This document shows, piece by piece, positions 25,504 through 34,187 of a DNA stretch of 47,426 nucleotides. How positions within the stretch are numbered: the first letter of the stretch is position 1; the number at the start of each line of letters is the position of its first letter. Position numbers and translations under genes: made by a program. The notes under the pieces were generated by a model that worked only from the letters and a program-made list of their open reading frames with translations, searched no databases and had not been told where the DNA came from. The DNA comes from Fusobacterium mortiferum (GTDB taxonomy: Bacteria; Fusobacteriota; Fusobacteriia; Fusobacteriales; Fusobacteriaceae), in the NCBI RefSeq assembly GCF_016900045.1, contig NZ_JACSNP010000013.1:1-47426 (forward strand). The letters are read 5' to 3'.

Positions 25504-25532
25504 AGAATATCCTATTATTTGTGAAAAGTCAA
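25504..25532 (-). promoter_or_regulatory. Promoter of the comB-nagA run
   Basis: On the minus strand, TTGACT (25532-25527), a 17-bp spacer and TATTCT (25509-25504). It lies directly after the terminator of the upstream ABC transporter operon. Confidence 0.65.
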
Positions 25533-25534
25533 AT

Positions 25535-25583
25535 AAAAAAGCTACCATTCTAACTTTTTACTTAGAATTTGGTAGCTTTTTTT
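25535..25583. terminator. Terminator of the amino-acid ABC transporter operon
   Basis: AAAAAAGCTACCA with TGGTAGCTTTTTT, and an inner TTCTAA/TTAGAA stem. T-runs lie on both strands. Confidence 0.9.
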
Positions 25584-25584
25584 A

Positions 25585-26310
25585 TTAGTTAAAATATTTT
25601 TCTATTAATTTATCATAAGTTCCATTTGCTTTTATTTCAGTTAAAGCTTTTTCAATTTTTTCTAATAGAGCTTTATCGTTTTTTCTTATAGCTATAGCGT
25701 ACTCTTCTTTTGCTGCATCAGCCTCAGCTAATTTTAATCCTGGATTTTGTTTTACATAATTTTTAGCTGGTTCAGAGTCTAAAACGACAGCATCAGCCTT
25801 ATCAGCTTTTAAAGCCATTATACCAGCATAAGCAGCGTTAAATCTTTCTATTTTAACTCCTTCTATCTCACTTACAACAGTATCACCAGTAAATCCTAAC
25901 ATAACTCCAACTCTTTTTCCTTTTAAGTCCTCAAAAGATTTTATACTGTTATCTCCTTCTTTTACTATTATAACTTGACTAGCTGTATAATAAGGTTGTG
26001 TAAATGCAACTGTTTTCATTCTCTCTTCAGTAGCTGTCATTCCTGCTATTACAACATCAACTTTCTTTAATTGTAAAGCTGGTAATAACCCATCAAAAGC
26101 CATATCCTGGATTTTTATATCAGCATTTAATACTTTTCCAATCTCGTTCATTAATTCAATATCAAATCCTGTTATTTTTCCATTTTCTAAATATTCAAAT
26201 GGAGGAAATTCAGCATTTGTTCCAACATATATTTTTTCTTTAGCTAAAGCTGTAGCCGATAAAGATAGCACCATTATTCCAATTAAAGCTTTTTTTAATA
26301 GTTTTTTCAT
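25585..26310 (-). CDS. ABC transporter substrate-binding protein for basic amino acids
   Basis: A 241-aa periplasmic binding protein of the amino-acid family (family 3). The signal peptide is MKKLLKKALIGIMVLSLSA followed by TALA. The mature N-terminus is KEKIYVGTNAEFPPFEYLENG, and the ligand region is VVIAGMTATEERMKTVAFTQPYY. The sequence type suggests a basic amino acid, and the arginine-rich leader peptide upstream supports arginine. ATG 26310 is preferred: ATG 26319 is in frame, but GGAG ends only one base before it. It is the last gene of the operon. Confidence 0.9.
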   Translation of the reverse strand: MKKLLKKALIGIMVLSLSATALAKEKIYVGTNAEFPPFEYLENGKITGFDIELMNEIGKVLNADIKIQDMAFDGLLPALQLKKVDVVIAGMTATEERMKTVAFTQPYYTASQVIIVKEGDNSIKSFEDLKGKRVGVMLGFTGDTVVSEIEGVKIERFNAAYAGIMALKADKADAVVLDSEPAKNYVKQNPGLKLAEADAAKEEYAIAIRKNDKALLEKIEKALTEIKANGTYDKLIEKYFN

Positions 26311-26345
26311 AATAAACATTCTCCTTTTTTATTAAGATTTTTTAA

Positions 26346-27074
26346 TTATTTATTTAATACTTTATTTAAGAATTCTTGTGTTCTTTCATGTTTAGGATTA
26401 AAGAATAATTCATTTGGAGTAGTATCCTCTAATATGTTTCCTCTATCCATGAAGAAAATTCTATTTGCAACATTTTTAGCAAATCCCATTTCATGAGTTA
26501 CTATAAGCATTGTCATTCCCTCTTCAGCTAATTCTCTCATTACATCTAAAACCTCTTTTATCATTTCAGGGTCTAGAGCTGATGTAGGTTCATCAAATAA
26601 CATAATTTCAGGTTCCATTGCTAAAGCTCTAGCAATAGCTATTCTTTGTTTTTGCCCTCCAGATAATTGGTTTGGATAACTACTTGCTTTATCTTTAAGC
26701 CCAACTTTTTCAAGTAAAACAAGAGCTTTCTTCTCGGCAACTTCTTGAGATATATTTTTTAATTTCATAGGTGCTAATGTTAAATTTTCCATAACAGTTT
26801 TGTGTGGAAATAGATTAAAGTGTTGAAACACCATCCCTACTTTTTGACGAATTAAATTTATATCAGTTTTTTCGTCCATTATATCTTGATCTTTTATATA
26901 TATATGTCCACTTGTTGGTTCTTCCAATTTATTGATACATCTTAAAAATGTAGATTTTCCACTTCCAGATGGTCCAATAATAGCAATAATATCACCTTTA
27001 TTAACCTTAGCATCTATTCCTTTTAATACTTCTAAATTTCCATAACTTTTACATAATTTTTCAATCTTAATCAC
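26346..27074 (-). CDS. Amino-acid ABC transporter ATP-binding protein
   Basis: A 242-aa ATPase of the polar amino-acid uptake class. Walker A is GPSGSGKST, the Q-loop is [19 protein letters not shown], the signature is [16 protein letters not shown], Walker B is [14 protein letters not shown], and the switch His is in VTHEMGFA. All are intact. It overlaps the permease gene by 8 bases and is followed by the binding protein after 35 bases. Confidence 0.96.
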   Translation of the reverse strand: MIKIEKLCKSYGNLEVLKGIDAKVNKGDIIAIIGPSGSGKSTFLRCINKLEEPTSGHIYIKDQDIMDEKTDINLIRQKVGMVFQHFNLFPHKTVMENLTLAPMKLKNISQEVAEKKALVLLEKVGLKDKASSYPNQLSGGQKQRIAIARALAMEPEIMLFDEPTSALDPEMIKEVLDVMRELAEEGMTMLIVTHEMGFAKNVANRIFFMDRGNILEDTTPNELFFNPKHERTQEFLNKVLNK

Positions 27075-27777
27075 TTACTTTCAACCCCTTTTCTATTCCT
27101 CTCATAAATTTAGTAAACATAGCTGTCATAATTAAATAGATAAGACCTACAGCTAATAGTGGTTCTACTCCTCTATATGTTTGGCTTGTAATAATATTAG
27201 CCGAACGTAATAAGTCAACTCCACCTATAAATCCAACTATAGATGTTTCTTTTAATAAAGTTATAAATTCACTTACAAGTGCTGGTAAAATTTTCTTAAC
27301 AGCTTGAGGTATAATTATCTCTTTCATAGCTTGACCATAATTCATTCCTAAAGCTCTTGCAGCTTCCATTTGTCCTTTATCTAATCCTTCTATTCCAGCT
27401 CTTATTATTTCAGCAACATAAGCACCAGAGTTAATACCAAATGAGATAGCAGCTATTACTAAAATAGGTGTATCTCTTAAACTTCCTACAAATATTAAGT
27501 TTGCTAAAATCATAAGTTGTACCACTGCTGGTGTTCCTCTTATTAAATCAACATAAGCAAAGGCCAATTTTGAAAGTGGGTTAAATTTTTTCCATTTTTC
27601 ACTATGTTTAAATGGATAAAAATGTGAAAGTTGTAATAGAGCTATAAATATTCCTAGAGCAACTCCTATTATAGCTGCCAAAGCTGTTGTTCCTACAGAA
27701 AAGGCAAGTCCATTTAATATATATTTATATCTCTCACCTCCTATAAAAATATCTTTCAGTAGTGCTAAATACTCCAT
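27067..27777 (-). CDS. Amino-acid ABC transporter permease
   Basis: A 236-aa inner-membrane permease of the HisMQ class with about five membrane segments. The EAA motif [20 protein letters not shown] is followed by the [17 protein letters not shown] region. It is the first structural gene of the three-gene importer, with an AAGGAGGA ribosome site. Expression probably depends on read-through of the terminator at 27830-27856. Confidence 0.94.
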   Translation of the reverse strand: MEYLALLKDIFIGGERYKYILNGLAFSVGTTALAAIIGVALGIFIALLQLSHFYPFKHSEKWKKFNPLSKLAFAYVDLIRGTPAVVQLMILANLIFVGSLRDTPILVIAAISFGINSGAYVAEIIRAGIEGLDKGQMEAARALGMNYGQAMKEIIIPQAVKKILPALVSEFITLLKETSIVGFIGGVDLLRSANIITSQTYRGVEPLLAVGLIYLIMTAMFTKFMRGIEKGLKVSD

Positions 27778-27829
27778 TTTTCCTCCTTAATACTTTTAAT
27801 TATTATATATTTTTATTTTTTATAAAAAA

Positions 27830-27856
27830 AATACAGACACTAAAAATGTCTGTATT
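27830..27856 (-). terminator. Attenuator hairpin before the ABC transporter
   Basis: On the minus strand, AATACAGACA (27856-27847), loop TTTTTAG, TGTCTGTATT (27839-27830), continuing as an eight-T run. It lies inside the 5' leader, 53 bases before the permease start codon. Confidence 0.9.
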
Positions 27857-27975
27857 ACATACCCTTAAATAATCCAATATCACTAATATATTACTTAATA
27901 TTGGTTACTCTTTTATGCTCATGAAAAAAATAAACTTACCTTCTTCAATCTTTTCAAAAAGTTAGTATAATGCAG
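27850..27975 (-). promoter_or_regulatory. Predicted antiterminator pairing in the leader
   Basis: CTGCATTATAC (27975-27965), the last sense codons of the leader ORF, can pair with GTATGTAATACAG (27862-27850), with one mismatch and a 2-base bulge. The second segment includes the start of the terminator's 5' arm, so the two folds exclude each other. A separate hairpin, CCAATAT/ATATTGG (27904-27874), lies between them. Confidence 0.55.
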
Positions 27976-28048
27976 TCATTTTAATAGACAAGGCTATATT
28001 ATTATAAACTTTATCTCTATAATTCCTCATCCTAAAATTCCTTAACAT
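27962..28048 (-). CDS. Arginine-rich leader peptide (28 aa)
   Basis: A short ORF with a strong ribosome site (GGAGG) before ATG 28048 and stop TAA at 27964-27962. It begins MLRNFRMRNYRD: arginine codons at positions 3, 6, 8 and 11 (AGG, AGG, AGG, AGA), with no similar density afterwards. It lies between a strong promoter and the attenuator of a basic amino-acid ABC transporter. I infer a sensing peptide: stalling at arginine codons would leave its 3' end free to form the antiterminator. It could alternatively be a small protein with its own function. Confidence 0.65.
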   Translation of the reverse strand: MLRNFRMRNYRDKVYNNIALSIKMTALY

Positions 28049-28078
28049 TTTACTTCCTCCTTTTTTTAATTTTATTCG

Positions 28079-28107
28079 ATTATACCCCATATCGTTAAAA
28101 AAGTCAA
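28079..28107 (-). promoter_or_regulatory. Promoter of the leader and ABC transporter operon
   Basis: On the minus strand, TTGACT (28107-28102), a 17-bp spacer and TATAAT (28084-28079), 31 bases before the leader start codon. Confidence 0.8.
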
Positions 28108-28130
28108 TTATTTTTTCTTGTTTTTAGAAA

Positions 28131-29321
28131 TTATTTTTTATTATATTCCTCTAGAGCTCTTCTTAAAACTATCATAGCATTTTCAATATCATCAACATTT
28201 GTACAGAATGAAAATCTTACTTCCTGCTCTCCCATGCCCTCTGTTTGATAAAATCCTGGTCCAGGAGCTATAAGTAGAGTCTTTCCATCATAAGAGTAAT
28301 CCGTTAATAACCATTTAGCAAATCTTTCAGCATTATCTACAGGAAGTTTTGCAAAAATATAAAAAGCTCCTTGAGGCTTAGAACAGATTACACCAGGTAT
28401 TTTACTTAAATATCCATACATTAGATCTCTTCTACTTTTATACTTTAATCTTACATCCTCAAAATAGCTATCCATTGTATTTATAAGGTTTGCCGCAGCA
28501 TGTTGCTCAATTGTAGAAACACATAGTCTAGCTTGACAAAACTTTAAAATATAATTCATTAATTCATGATTTTTACTAGCTATAAGCCCTATTCTAGCAC
28601 CACAAGCACTATAGTGTTTTGATATGCTATCTACTAATATTACTCTATCTTTTAAATCTTCCATCTTCATAACTGATGTATATGGGCTATCATCATATAC
28701 AAATTGTCTATATACTTCATCAGCTATTATATATAGATCATATTTTTTAGCTATTTCTCCAATCATTCTAATCTCCTCTTCTGTATAAACAGTTCCAGTT
28801 GGATTTACTGGATTAGAAAACATAATAGCTCTTGTTTTAGGTGTAATTAATTTCTCTATCTCTTCTTGAGAAGGGAGATGGAAATTATTCTCTATAGTAG
28901 TAGGAATAGGCTTAACCTTTGCTCCTGAAAAAGCTGAGAAACTTGAATAATTTGAATAGAAAGGCTCTGGAACTAGTATCTCTTCACCTTCATTGCAAAT
29001 AGCCATAATTGTAAATAAAATAGCTTCACTACCACCTTGTGTAATTAAGATATCATCTACATCTATATCAATTCCACTAGCTTTATAACTTTTTACAAAA
29101 CTTTCTCTTAATTTTAAAATTCCTTTTGAATCTGAGTATGTAACAATTTTTTCTTTATAGTTATTTAAACCTTCAAAAAAAGAATCTGGTGTTACTATAT
29201 TAGGTTGACCTATATTTAATTTATATACTTTAATTCCTCTTTTTTCTGCTTCATCTGCAAGAGGTATCAACTTTCTTATTGGTGAAAAATTCATCTCTAT
29301 TGCTCTATTGGATATCTTCAT
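28131..29321 (-). CDS. PLP-dependent class I/II aminotransferase
   Basis: A 396-aa aspartate-aminotransferase-fold enzyme. PLP contacts are in ITQGGSEAI, the substrate block is SNPVNPTGTVYT, and the cofactor Asp and Tyr are in IIADEVYRQF. The Schiff-base Lys is in VDSISKHYSACGARIG, and the C-terminal Arg is in VRFSFC. Probable activity is transamination of an amino acid with 2-oxoglutarate; specificity is not readable. ATG 29321 is chosen with GAGGGAGAG; the upstream TTG (29339) has no ribosome site. It lies between the ABC transporter and a DAACS symporter. Confidence 0.92.
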   Translation of the reverse strand: MKISNRAIEMNFSPIRKLIPLADEAEKRGIKVYKLNIGQPNIVTPDSFFEGLNNYKEKIVTYSDSKGILKLRESFVKSYKASGIDIDVDDILITQGGSEAILFTIMAICNEGEEILVPEPFYSNYSSFSAFSGAKVKPIPTTIENNFHLPSQEEIEKLITPKTRAIMFSNPVNPTGTVYTEEEIRMIGEIAKKYDLYIIADEVYRQFVYDDSPYTSVMKMEDLKDRVILVDSISKHYSACGARIGLIASKNHELMNYILKFCQARLCVSTIEQHAAANLINTMDSYFEDVRLKYKSRRDLMYGYLSKIPGVICSKPQGAFYIFAKLPVDNAERFAKWLLTDYSYDGKTLLIAPGPGFYQTEGMGEQEVRFSFCTNVDDIENAMIVLRRALEEYNKK

Positions 29322-29409
29322 AACTCTCCCTCTTTTCAATTTTAATTTTCATTCATTAATTTTATCATAACTTTAAAAAAAATTCAAAATATTTATTAAA
29401 ATAAAAATA

Positions 29410-29442
29410 GGAGTTGTATCATATATTGAATTTTACAACTCC
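29410..29442 (-). terminator. Terminator of the DAACS symporter gene
   Basis: On the minus strand, GGAGTTGTA and TACAACTCC close a 15-base loop, followed by TATTTTTATTTT. Confidence 0.8.
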
Positions 29443-29463
29443 CATTTCTAGTTTTACTATATT

Positions 29464-30795
29464 TTATTTATTATAAGTTTCTTCATTTAACATATTTTCA
29501 CTCTTAGCCACATATATACTAGCAGCACTATCTCCTATTACATTTAGAGAAGTTACTAACATCTCTATAGGTCTATTAATAGCTAGTATTAATGAATAAG
29601 TAAGTATTGCTGTATCATTAACATATCCAAGTCCAGATAGTATTGTAAATAGTACTATTGCTCCAGCTCCAGGTGCCGCTGGTGTTCCAACTGAAGCTAT
29701 TAGTGCAAGAACTCCAATAACAAATATATTAGCAAGTCCTAACTCGTATCCAGCTGTACTTGCCACAAATACTGCAGCAATAACTTGCATAATAGCAGTT
29801 CCATTCATATTAGTAGTCATTCCTAGCGGAAGTACAAATGAAGCTATATCCTCATTAACTCCAAGTTCTTCTACAGTAGTTTTTGTATTTAATGGTAAAG
29901 TAGCTGCAGATGAAGATGTAGAAAATCCAAATAAAGCTACCTTAGAAGCTTTTCTTATAAATGGTAAAGGACTTAATCTTGTTGAAGCTACTATTAAAAG
30001 TGAATATCCAAATATTAAGAATAAAAGTAATGTTATTGTTGTAGATACTACGTAAATTAAAGCTGGTTTTAAGTGCTCCACTCCGTAAGCAGCAAATGTT
30101 CTAGTTAATAAAACAAATATAGCTATTGGTCCAAAAGTATTTATAACAAATGATAAAAACTTTATAACAATATCATTAATCTCTTGTAAAAATCCTTTTA
30201 CATAGTGTGTTTTATCCCCAAGTGAATTAATACAAAGTCCAGTAGATACAGCTAAGAATACAGCCGCTAAAACTCCACCATTTTGTGAAAACGCTGCAAA
30301 TATATTATTTGGAACTATTTGCATAATCATAAGAAGTGGATTACTTCCTGTTTTTCCTGTTACTACATTAACACCTGATTCAATTTGGATATTAAAAGCT
30401 CCAGACATATTTAAAGCCATTCCAACAAACCCAGCTAAAGTTAAAGCTAATACTGATGATACTAAAAAGAATCCTAAAGTTTTATAAGATATACGTCCTA
30501 GTTTTCTTGTATCACTGATATGACATATAGCAAGAGTTATTGATGTATATACCATTGGTATAATTACTAACTGTAATGAATTTATAAATAGTTGTCCTAT
30601 TATATAAAATAAACCGATTGCTCTTTCTCCACCTTTAGCTCCGATATCTTGGAACAGTAAGAAGTTTAAAAATTTCCAAGCTCCACTTTCTACTCCTACT
30701 TTTTCCCTTAAAAAGATACATAAAAACCCAGCAATGATACCTAACACTAGAGCTATACTCATTTTAATAGCTAGTGTATTAGAGTGTTTTTTCAT
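29464..30795 (-). CDS. Dicarboxylate/amino acid:cation symporter (DAACS)
   Basis: A 443-aa inner-membrane symporter of the glutamate-transporter fold with eight membrane helices and two hairpin loops. The HP1 serine-rich motif is FGFSTSSSAATLPLN and the TM7 motif is TTNMNGTAIMQ. The HP2 region is SVGTPAAPGAGAI, and the TM8 substrate region is AINRPIEMLVTSLNVIGDSAAS. Substrates in this family are glutamate, aspartate, serine/threonine or C4-dicarboxylates; which applies here is not certain. It is a single gene with a good promoter (30841-30869). Confidence 0.93.
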   Translation of the reverse strand: MKKHSNTLAIKMSIALVLGIIAGFLCIFLREKVGVESGAWKFLNFLLFQDIGAKGGERAIGLFYIIGQLFINSLQLVIIPMVYTSITLAICHISDTRKLGRISYKTLGFFLVSSVLALTLAGFVGMALNMSGAFNIQIESGVNVVTGKTGSNPLLMIMQIVPNNIFAAFSQNGGVLAAVFLAVSTGLCINSLGDKTHYVKGFLQEINDIVIKFLSFVINTFGPIAIFVLLTRTFAAYGVEHLKPALIYVVSTTITLLLFLIFGYSLLIVASTRLSPLPFIRKASKVALFGFSTSSSAATLPLNTKTTVEELGVNEDIASFVLPLGMTTNMNGTAIMQVIAAVFVASTAGYELGLANIFVIGVLALIASVGTPAAPGAGAIVLFTILSGLGYVNDTAILTYSLILAINRPIEMLVTSLNVIGDSAASIYVAKSENMLNEETYNK

Positions 30796-30840
30796 TTATT
30801 TTTTCCTCCTAATAATTAATTAAAAAAATTCCTAAAAATT

Positions 30841-30869
30841 ATTATATTCTAAAATTTAAAATATGTCAA
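30841..30869 (-). promoter_or_regulatory. Promoter of the DAACS gene
   Basis: On the minus strand, TTGACA (30869-30864), a 17-bp spacer and TATAAT (30846-30841). Confidence 0.75.
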
Positions 30870-30909
30870 AGAGTTTTTCACAATTTTGTCATAATATTTT
30901 AGAAAAATA

Positions 30910-30949
30910 AATAGAGAAATTTTCTCAATTAAGAAAAAACTTCTCTATT
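30910..30949 (-). terminator. Terminator of the cobalamin operon
   Basis: On the minus strand, AATAGAGAA with TTCTCTATT, and an inner TTTTCT/AGAAAA stem, followed by TATTTTTCT. It lies 17 bases past the cbiJ stop. Confidence 0.85.
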
Positions 30950-30965
30950 AGTTTAGTATATTTTA

Positions 30966-31718
30966 TTAAGGCTTTTTTAGTACCCTTTTTAACAATATTT
31001 CTATATTATTACTAAGATTAGGATAAATAATATTTGGTCTACTTAAAAATACAACTTCAACTCCAGTTTCATCAGCAGCTTCTATTTTTTCTCTTTCTCC
31101 TCCAGTATCTCCAGCTTGTTTTGTTACTAAATATTTAATATCGTACTGTTCTATCATAGCTTTATTCATATTTTTAGTAAAGGGTCCTTGCATAGCTATT
31201 ATATTTTTAGGTAAAATACCAGCATCTTCACATCTCTTAACCATATCCCATTTTGGTAAAATCCTAAAATAACAATTATCTAGATTTTTTAATTCAGAAA
31301 AGTATGGGATATTATTACTTCCCAATGTAACTAATACCCTTCCCTCTACTCCTCCTAAATAATTTATAAGAGTAGTAATATTATCAAATTCCTTATATTT
31401 TTGAGGGAGTAAAGAGATCTCCTCTCTTTCAAATCTAAAGTATTCTATATTTTTTTCACTACTTACTTTTAAGGCATTTTGTGAAACTTCTACAGCATAT
31501 GGATGTGATAAATCTACAATCATATCTATTTTATTCTCTTCAACAAATTCTAACATCATAGAATAAGTGAGTTTTTTACTAATAACTTTTATTGGTAAAT
31601 TTTCAAGTAACTTGCCTCCATACTCTGTAGCTGTAGTAACTATTATATCTTTTCTTATCGGACAAATTTTTTCAAGAAAATCTCTGGAATCTTTCGTTCC
31701 ACCAATTATCCAAATCAT
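30966..31718 (-). CDS. cbiJ: Cobalt-precorrin-6A reductase
   Basis: A 250-aa reductase of the CbiJ/CobK family that reduces cobalt-precorrin-6A to 6B with NADH or NADPH. The N-terminal nucleotide motif is MIWIIGGTKDSRDF. The family segments VDLSHPYAVEVSQNA, MQGPFTKNMN and LVTKQAGDTGG are all present. It is the last gene of the cobalamin operon and overlaps cbiH by 4 bases (ATGA), so it is translationally coupled. Confidence 0.94.
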   Translation of the reverse strand: MIWIIGGTKDSRDFLEKICPIRKDIIVTTATEYGGKLLENLPIKVISKKLTYSMMLEFVEENKIDMIVDLSHPYAVEVSQNALKVSSEKNIEYFRFEREEISLLPQKYKEFDNITTLINYLGGVEGRVLVTLGSNNIPYFSELKNLDNCYFRILPKWDMVKRCEDAGILPKNIIAMQGPFTKNMNKAMIEQYDIKYLVTKQAGDTGGEREKIEAADETGVEVVFLSRPNIIYPNLSNNIEILLKRVLKKP

Positions 31719-32446
31719 AGATGATATCCTCTAGGAGTTATCATTTTTCCATCTTTTACATATGTCTTCGAGTTTCCAACTATAACAACAGTAAACATAT
31801 CAATCTCATGATTTAACATATCTTCTAAAGTTGTTAAAGTATAATTTTCATCCTCTCTACCCACATGTCTTAATAGTGCCACTGGAGTTGTTGCAGCCTT
31901 ATACTTTAACATAATCTCTCTAGCTTCTACTATTTGCTCAGTTCTTCCCTTACTTTTTGGATTATAAAGAGATATAACAAAATCTCCATCACTAGCTCTA
32001 TCTATTCTTTTAGTGATAACCTCCCAATCAGTTAATAAATCACTTAAACTAATAATAGCTTGATCGTGCATAAGAGGTGCTCCTACAAGTGAAGCTCCTG
32101 CTACTGATGAAGTAATTCCAGGTATGATTTCTACTTCAATTCCACTACCTAAAGCTACCTCTATCATTATACCAGCCATTCCATAGATACCCGCATCTCC
32201 ACTACTGATTAACGCAACTTTTTTTCCTTCTTTAGCTAGTTCTAGAACTTTTTCACATCTATCTATCTCTTTTTTCATTCCAGAGACATAGAACTCTTTT
32301 TCACTAAACTCATCTTTTACTAAATCTACATAAGTAATATATCCAGCTATTATATCTACATTTTTAAGTGTATTGTATGCTCTAATACTAATATCTTCCA
32401 TATTTCCTGGACCTATTCCTACTACATATATTTTTCCTTTATTCAT
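31715..32446 (-). CDS. cbiH: Cobalt-precorrin-3B C17-methyltransferase
   Basis: A 243-aa SAM-dependent methyltransferase that methylates C17 and contracts the ring. SAM-binding regions are VVGIGPGNMEDIS, the YIAGYITYVDL-like block (here DIIAGYITYVDLV), SSGDAGIYGMAG and GITSSVAGAS. ATG 32446 fits the family N-terminus and has AGGAG at ten bases; the in-frame ATG at 32464 has no ribosome site. It overlaps the end of cbiG by 8 bases. Confidence 0.95.
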   Translation of the reverse strand: MNKGKIYVVGIGPGNMEDISIRAYNTLKNVDIIAGYITYVDLVKDEFSEKEFYVSGMKKEIDRCEKVLELAKEGKKVALISSGDAGIYGMAGIMIEVALGSGIEVEIIPGITSSVAGASLVGAPLMHDQAIISLSDLLTDWEVITKRIDRASDGDFVISLYNPKSKGRTEQIVEAREIMLKYKAATTPVALLRHVGREDENYTLTTLEDMLNHEIDMFTVVIVGNSKTYVKDGKMITPRGYHL

Positions 32447-33425
32447 CTCCAAACTTCTCCTCATAAATTGATATTGTTATTCCATTATAAATAAATTTTT
32501 GCTCTAAAAATTTTCCATCTCTATTAGAAGCTAATAAAGCACATGGTTCAGAAACACATGAGACTCCTATCTGCTTTTTTACAAACTCTGAGCCAACAAA
32601 CATATTCTCTATACTCAAAATTTTATCTCTAGATATGATTTCTAATTCCTTATCCAGCTCTCTAACAAATTCAATCAAACCTTCTTCATCGGCTTTAATA
32701 TCCACAGTTGAAAATTTTTTAATACTCTCATATGCAAGATTATATTTTTCCATTACTTCATTTAACGCTTTTCTTATTTCACTCTTTTGAGTTCCCCTCT
32801 TACATCCTATTCCAACAATTAGGTTTTTAGGGTATAATCTTATCACATCTATATTTTTTTTGTTCGAAACAATAACTATACCATCGGCCTCATCACTTTT
32901 GTTAAATTTTACATTCTGTGGAAGAAGTATGTCTACTCTTTTATTATCTACTATTAGAGCTGTTAGTTCTTTAGCTTTTTTTAGAGATTCCATCTCACAG
33001 TTTAGTTTTTGTGCCAATGTATCTATTGCTATCTTTCCTGTAACATCTGAACTAGTGGTTATTATAGGTAGAAGAGAGCAAGAATTAGCAATCCTATATG
33101 TTAGATCATTGGCTCCACCAATATGTCCAGATAGAAGAGAGATTACAAAGTTTTTTCCCTCATCTATCACAAGAACAGCTGGGTCTATATCTTTACTTTT
33201 AATGAGAGGGGCTATTTTTCTAACTACTATTCCAGTCGCCATAATAAAAATATGTCCATCATAACTATGGAACTTATTTTCTAACTCAGTATTAAAATTT
33301 TCAATCTGTATAGTATTTTTAAATTGAAATTTTTTAAGAGTGTAGATATCTCCCCCCAACTTCTCTCCAATATCAATAGCTACTTCACCAGCTCCTCTTG
33401 TTACACTCCATATAGCTAGTTTCAT
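32439..33425 (-). CDS. cbiG: Cobalt-precorrin-5A hydrolase
   Basis: A 328-aa enzyme that opens the delta-lactone of cobalt-precorrin-5A and releases acetaldehyde. The N-terminal half carries FIMATGIVVRKIAPLIKSKD, VLVIDEGKNFVISLLSGHIGGAN and ITTSSDVTGK, typical of CbiG. The C-terminal half has VGIGCKRGT and STVDIKADEEGL (CobE-like domain). It is full length, with both domains intact. Three bases separate it from cbiF. Confidence 0.96.
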   Translation of the reverse strand: MKLAIWSVTRGAGEVAIDIGEKLGGDIYTLKKFQFKNTIQIENFNTELENKFHSYDGHIFIMATGIVVRKIAPLIKSKDIDPAVLVIDEGKNFVISLLSGHIGGANDLTYRIANSCSLLPIITTSSDVTGKIAIDTLAQKLNCEMESLKKAKELTALIVDNKRVDILLPQNVKFNKSDEADGIVIVSNKKNIDVIRLYPKNLIVGIGCKRGTQKSEIRKALNEVMEKYNLAYESIKKFSTVDIKADEEGLIEFVRELDKELEIISRDKILSIENMFVGSEFVKKQIGVSCVSEPCALLASNRDGKFLEQKFIYNGITISIYEEKFGDE

Positions 33426-33428
33426 CTT

Positions 33429-34187
33429 CTATTCTACTCCCTTTCTAAACTCATGAGTGAATGTCTTATCATATAGTTTAGATTTTTCATATACATCACC
33501 TAGAAAATCTCCAACTAAGATTTGAGCTGTTTTAGATATTCCAGCCTCTTTTACTTGTTGTTCTATGGTTTCTAAAGTTCCCATAACAATTTTTTCATCA
33601 GGCCAACTAGCTCTTTGAACAATAGCTATTGGTGTTGTCATAGGATATGAAGTAGCCAATCTTTTTACTACTTCTCCTATCATATGTACAGATAGAAAGA
33701 TTGCCATAGAAGCCCTATGTGTTGCTAAGCTTTCTAAAGATTCTTTTTCAGGAACAGGTGTTCTTCCCTCTAACCTTGTACATATTACAGTTTGAGATAT
33801 TGAAGGAAGAGTAAACTCTTTTTTTACTGCAGCAGCAGAGGCTAAGAAAGAGCTTACTCCAGGAATTACTTCATACTCTATTCCATGCTCATCTAAGATA
33901 TCCATCTGTTCTCTATGTGCTCCAAAAATAGCTGGGTCCCCTGTATGAACTCTAGCTACCTTTTTACCTCTCTTTGCTCCTTCAATTGTAATTTCCATAA
34001 CCTCTTCTAATGTCATCGAAGCTGAATTGTAAATTTCTGCTCCCTCTTTATGACAATCTATTACCTCTTTTGGCACTAATGAACCAGCATATATTATAAT
34101 ATCTGCCTCTTTTACAATTCTTTGCCCTTTAACAGTTATTAATTCTGGGTCTCCAGGTCCAGCTCCTATAAAGAAAACTTTTTCCAT
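33429..34187 (-). CDS. cbiF: Cobalt-precorrin-4 C11-methyltransferase
   Basis: A 252-aa SAM-dependent methyltransferase. Motifs are FIGAGPGDPELITVKGQRI, ADIIIYAGSLV, VARVHTGDPAIFGA, YEVIPGVSSFLASAAA, and the C-terminal ASWPDEKIVMGTL. These match CbiF/CobM throughout. The start lies 22 bases inside the end of cbiL, with GGAGG upstream in the cbiL coding sequence, so the two are coupled. Confidence 0.96.
   Translation of the reverse strand: MEKVFFIGAGPGDPELITVKGQRIVKEADIIIYAGSLVPKEVIDCHKEGAEIYNSASMTLEEVMEITIEGAKRGKKVARVHTGDPAIFGAHREQMDILDEHGIEYEVIPGVSSFLASAAAVKKEFTLPSISQTVICTRLEGRTPVPEKESLESLATHRASMAIFLSVHMIGEVVKRLATSYPMTTPIAIVQRASWPDEKIVMGTLETIEQQVKEAGISKTAQILVGDFLGDVYEKSKLYDKTFTHEFRKGVE

Noticed and set aside
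27778..28130. T-box or lysine riboswitch in the ABC transporter leader
   Set aside because: No T-box signature such as GGTGGTACCGCG and no lysine-aptamer core was found. The leader instead has a well-formed ORF with a ribosome site.
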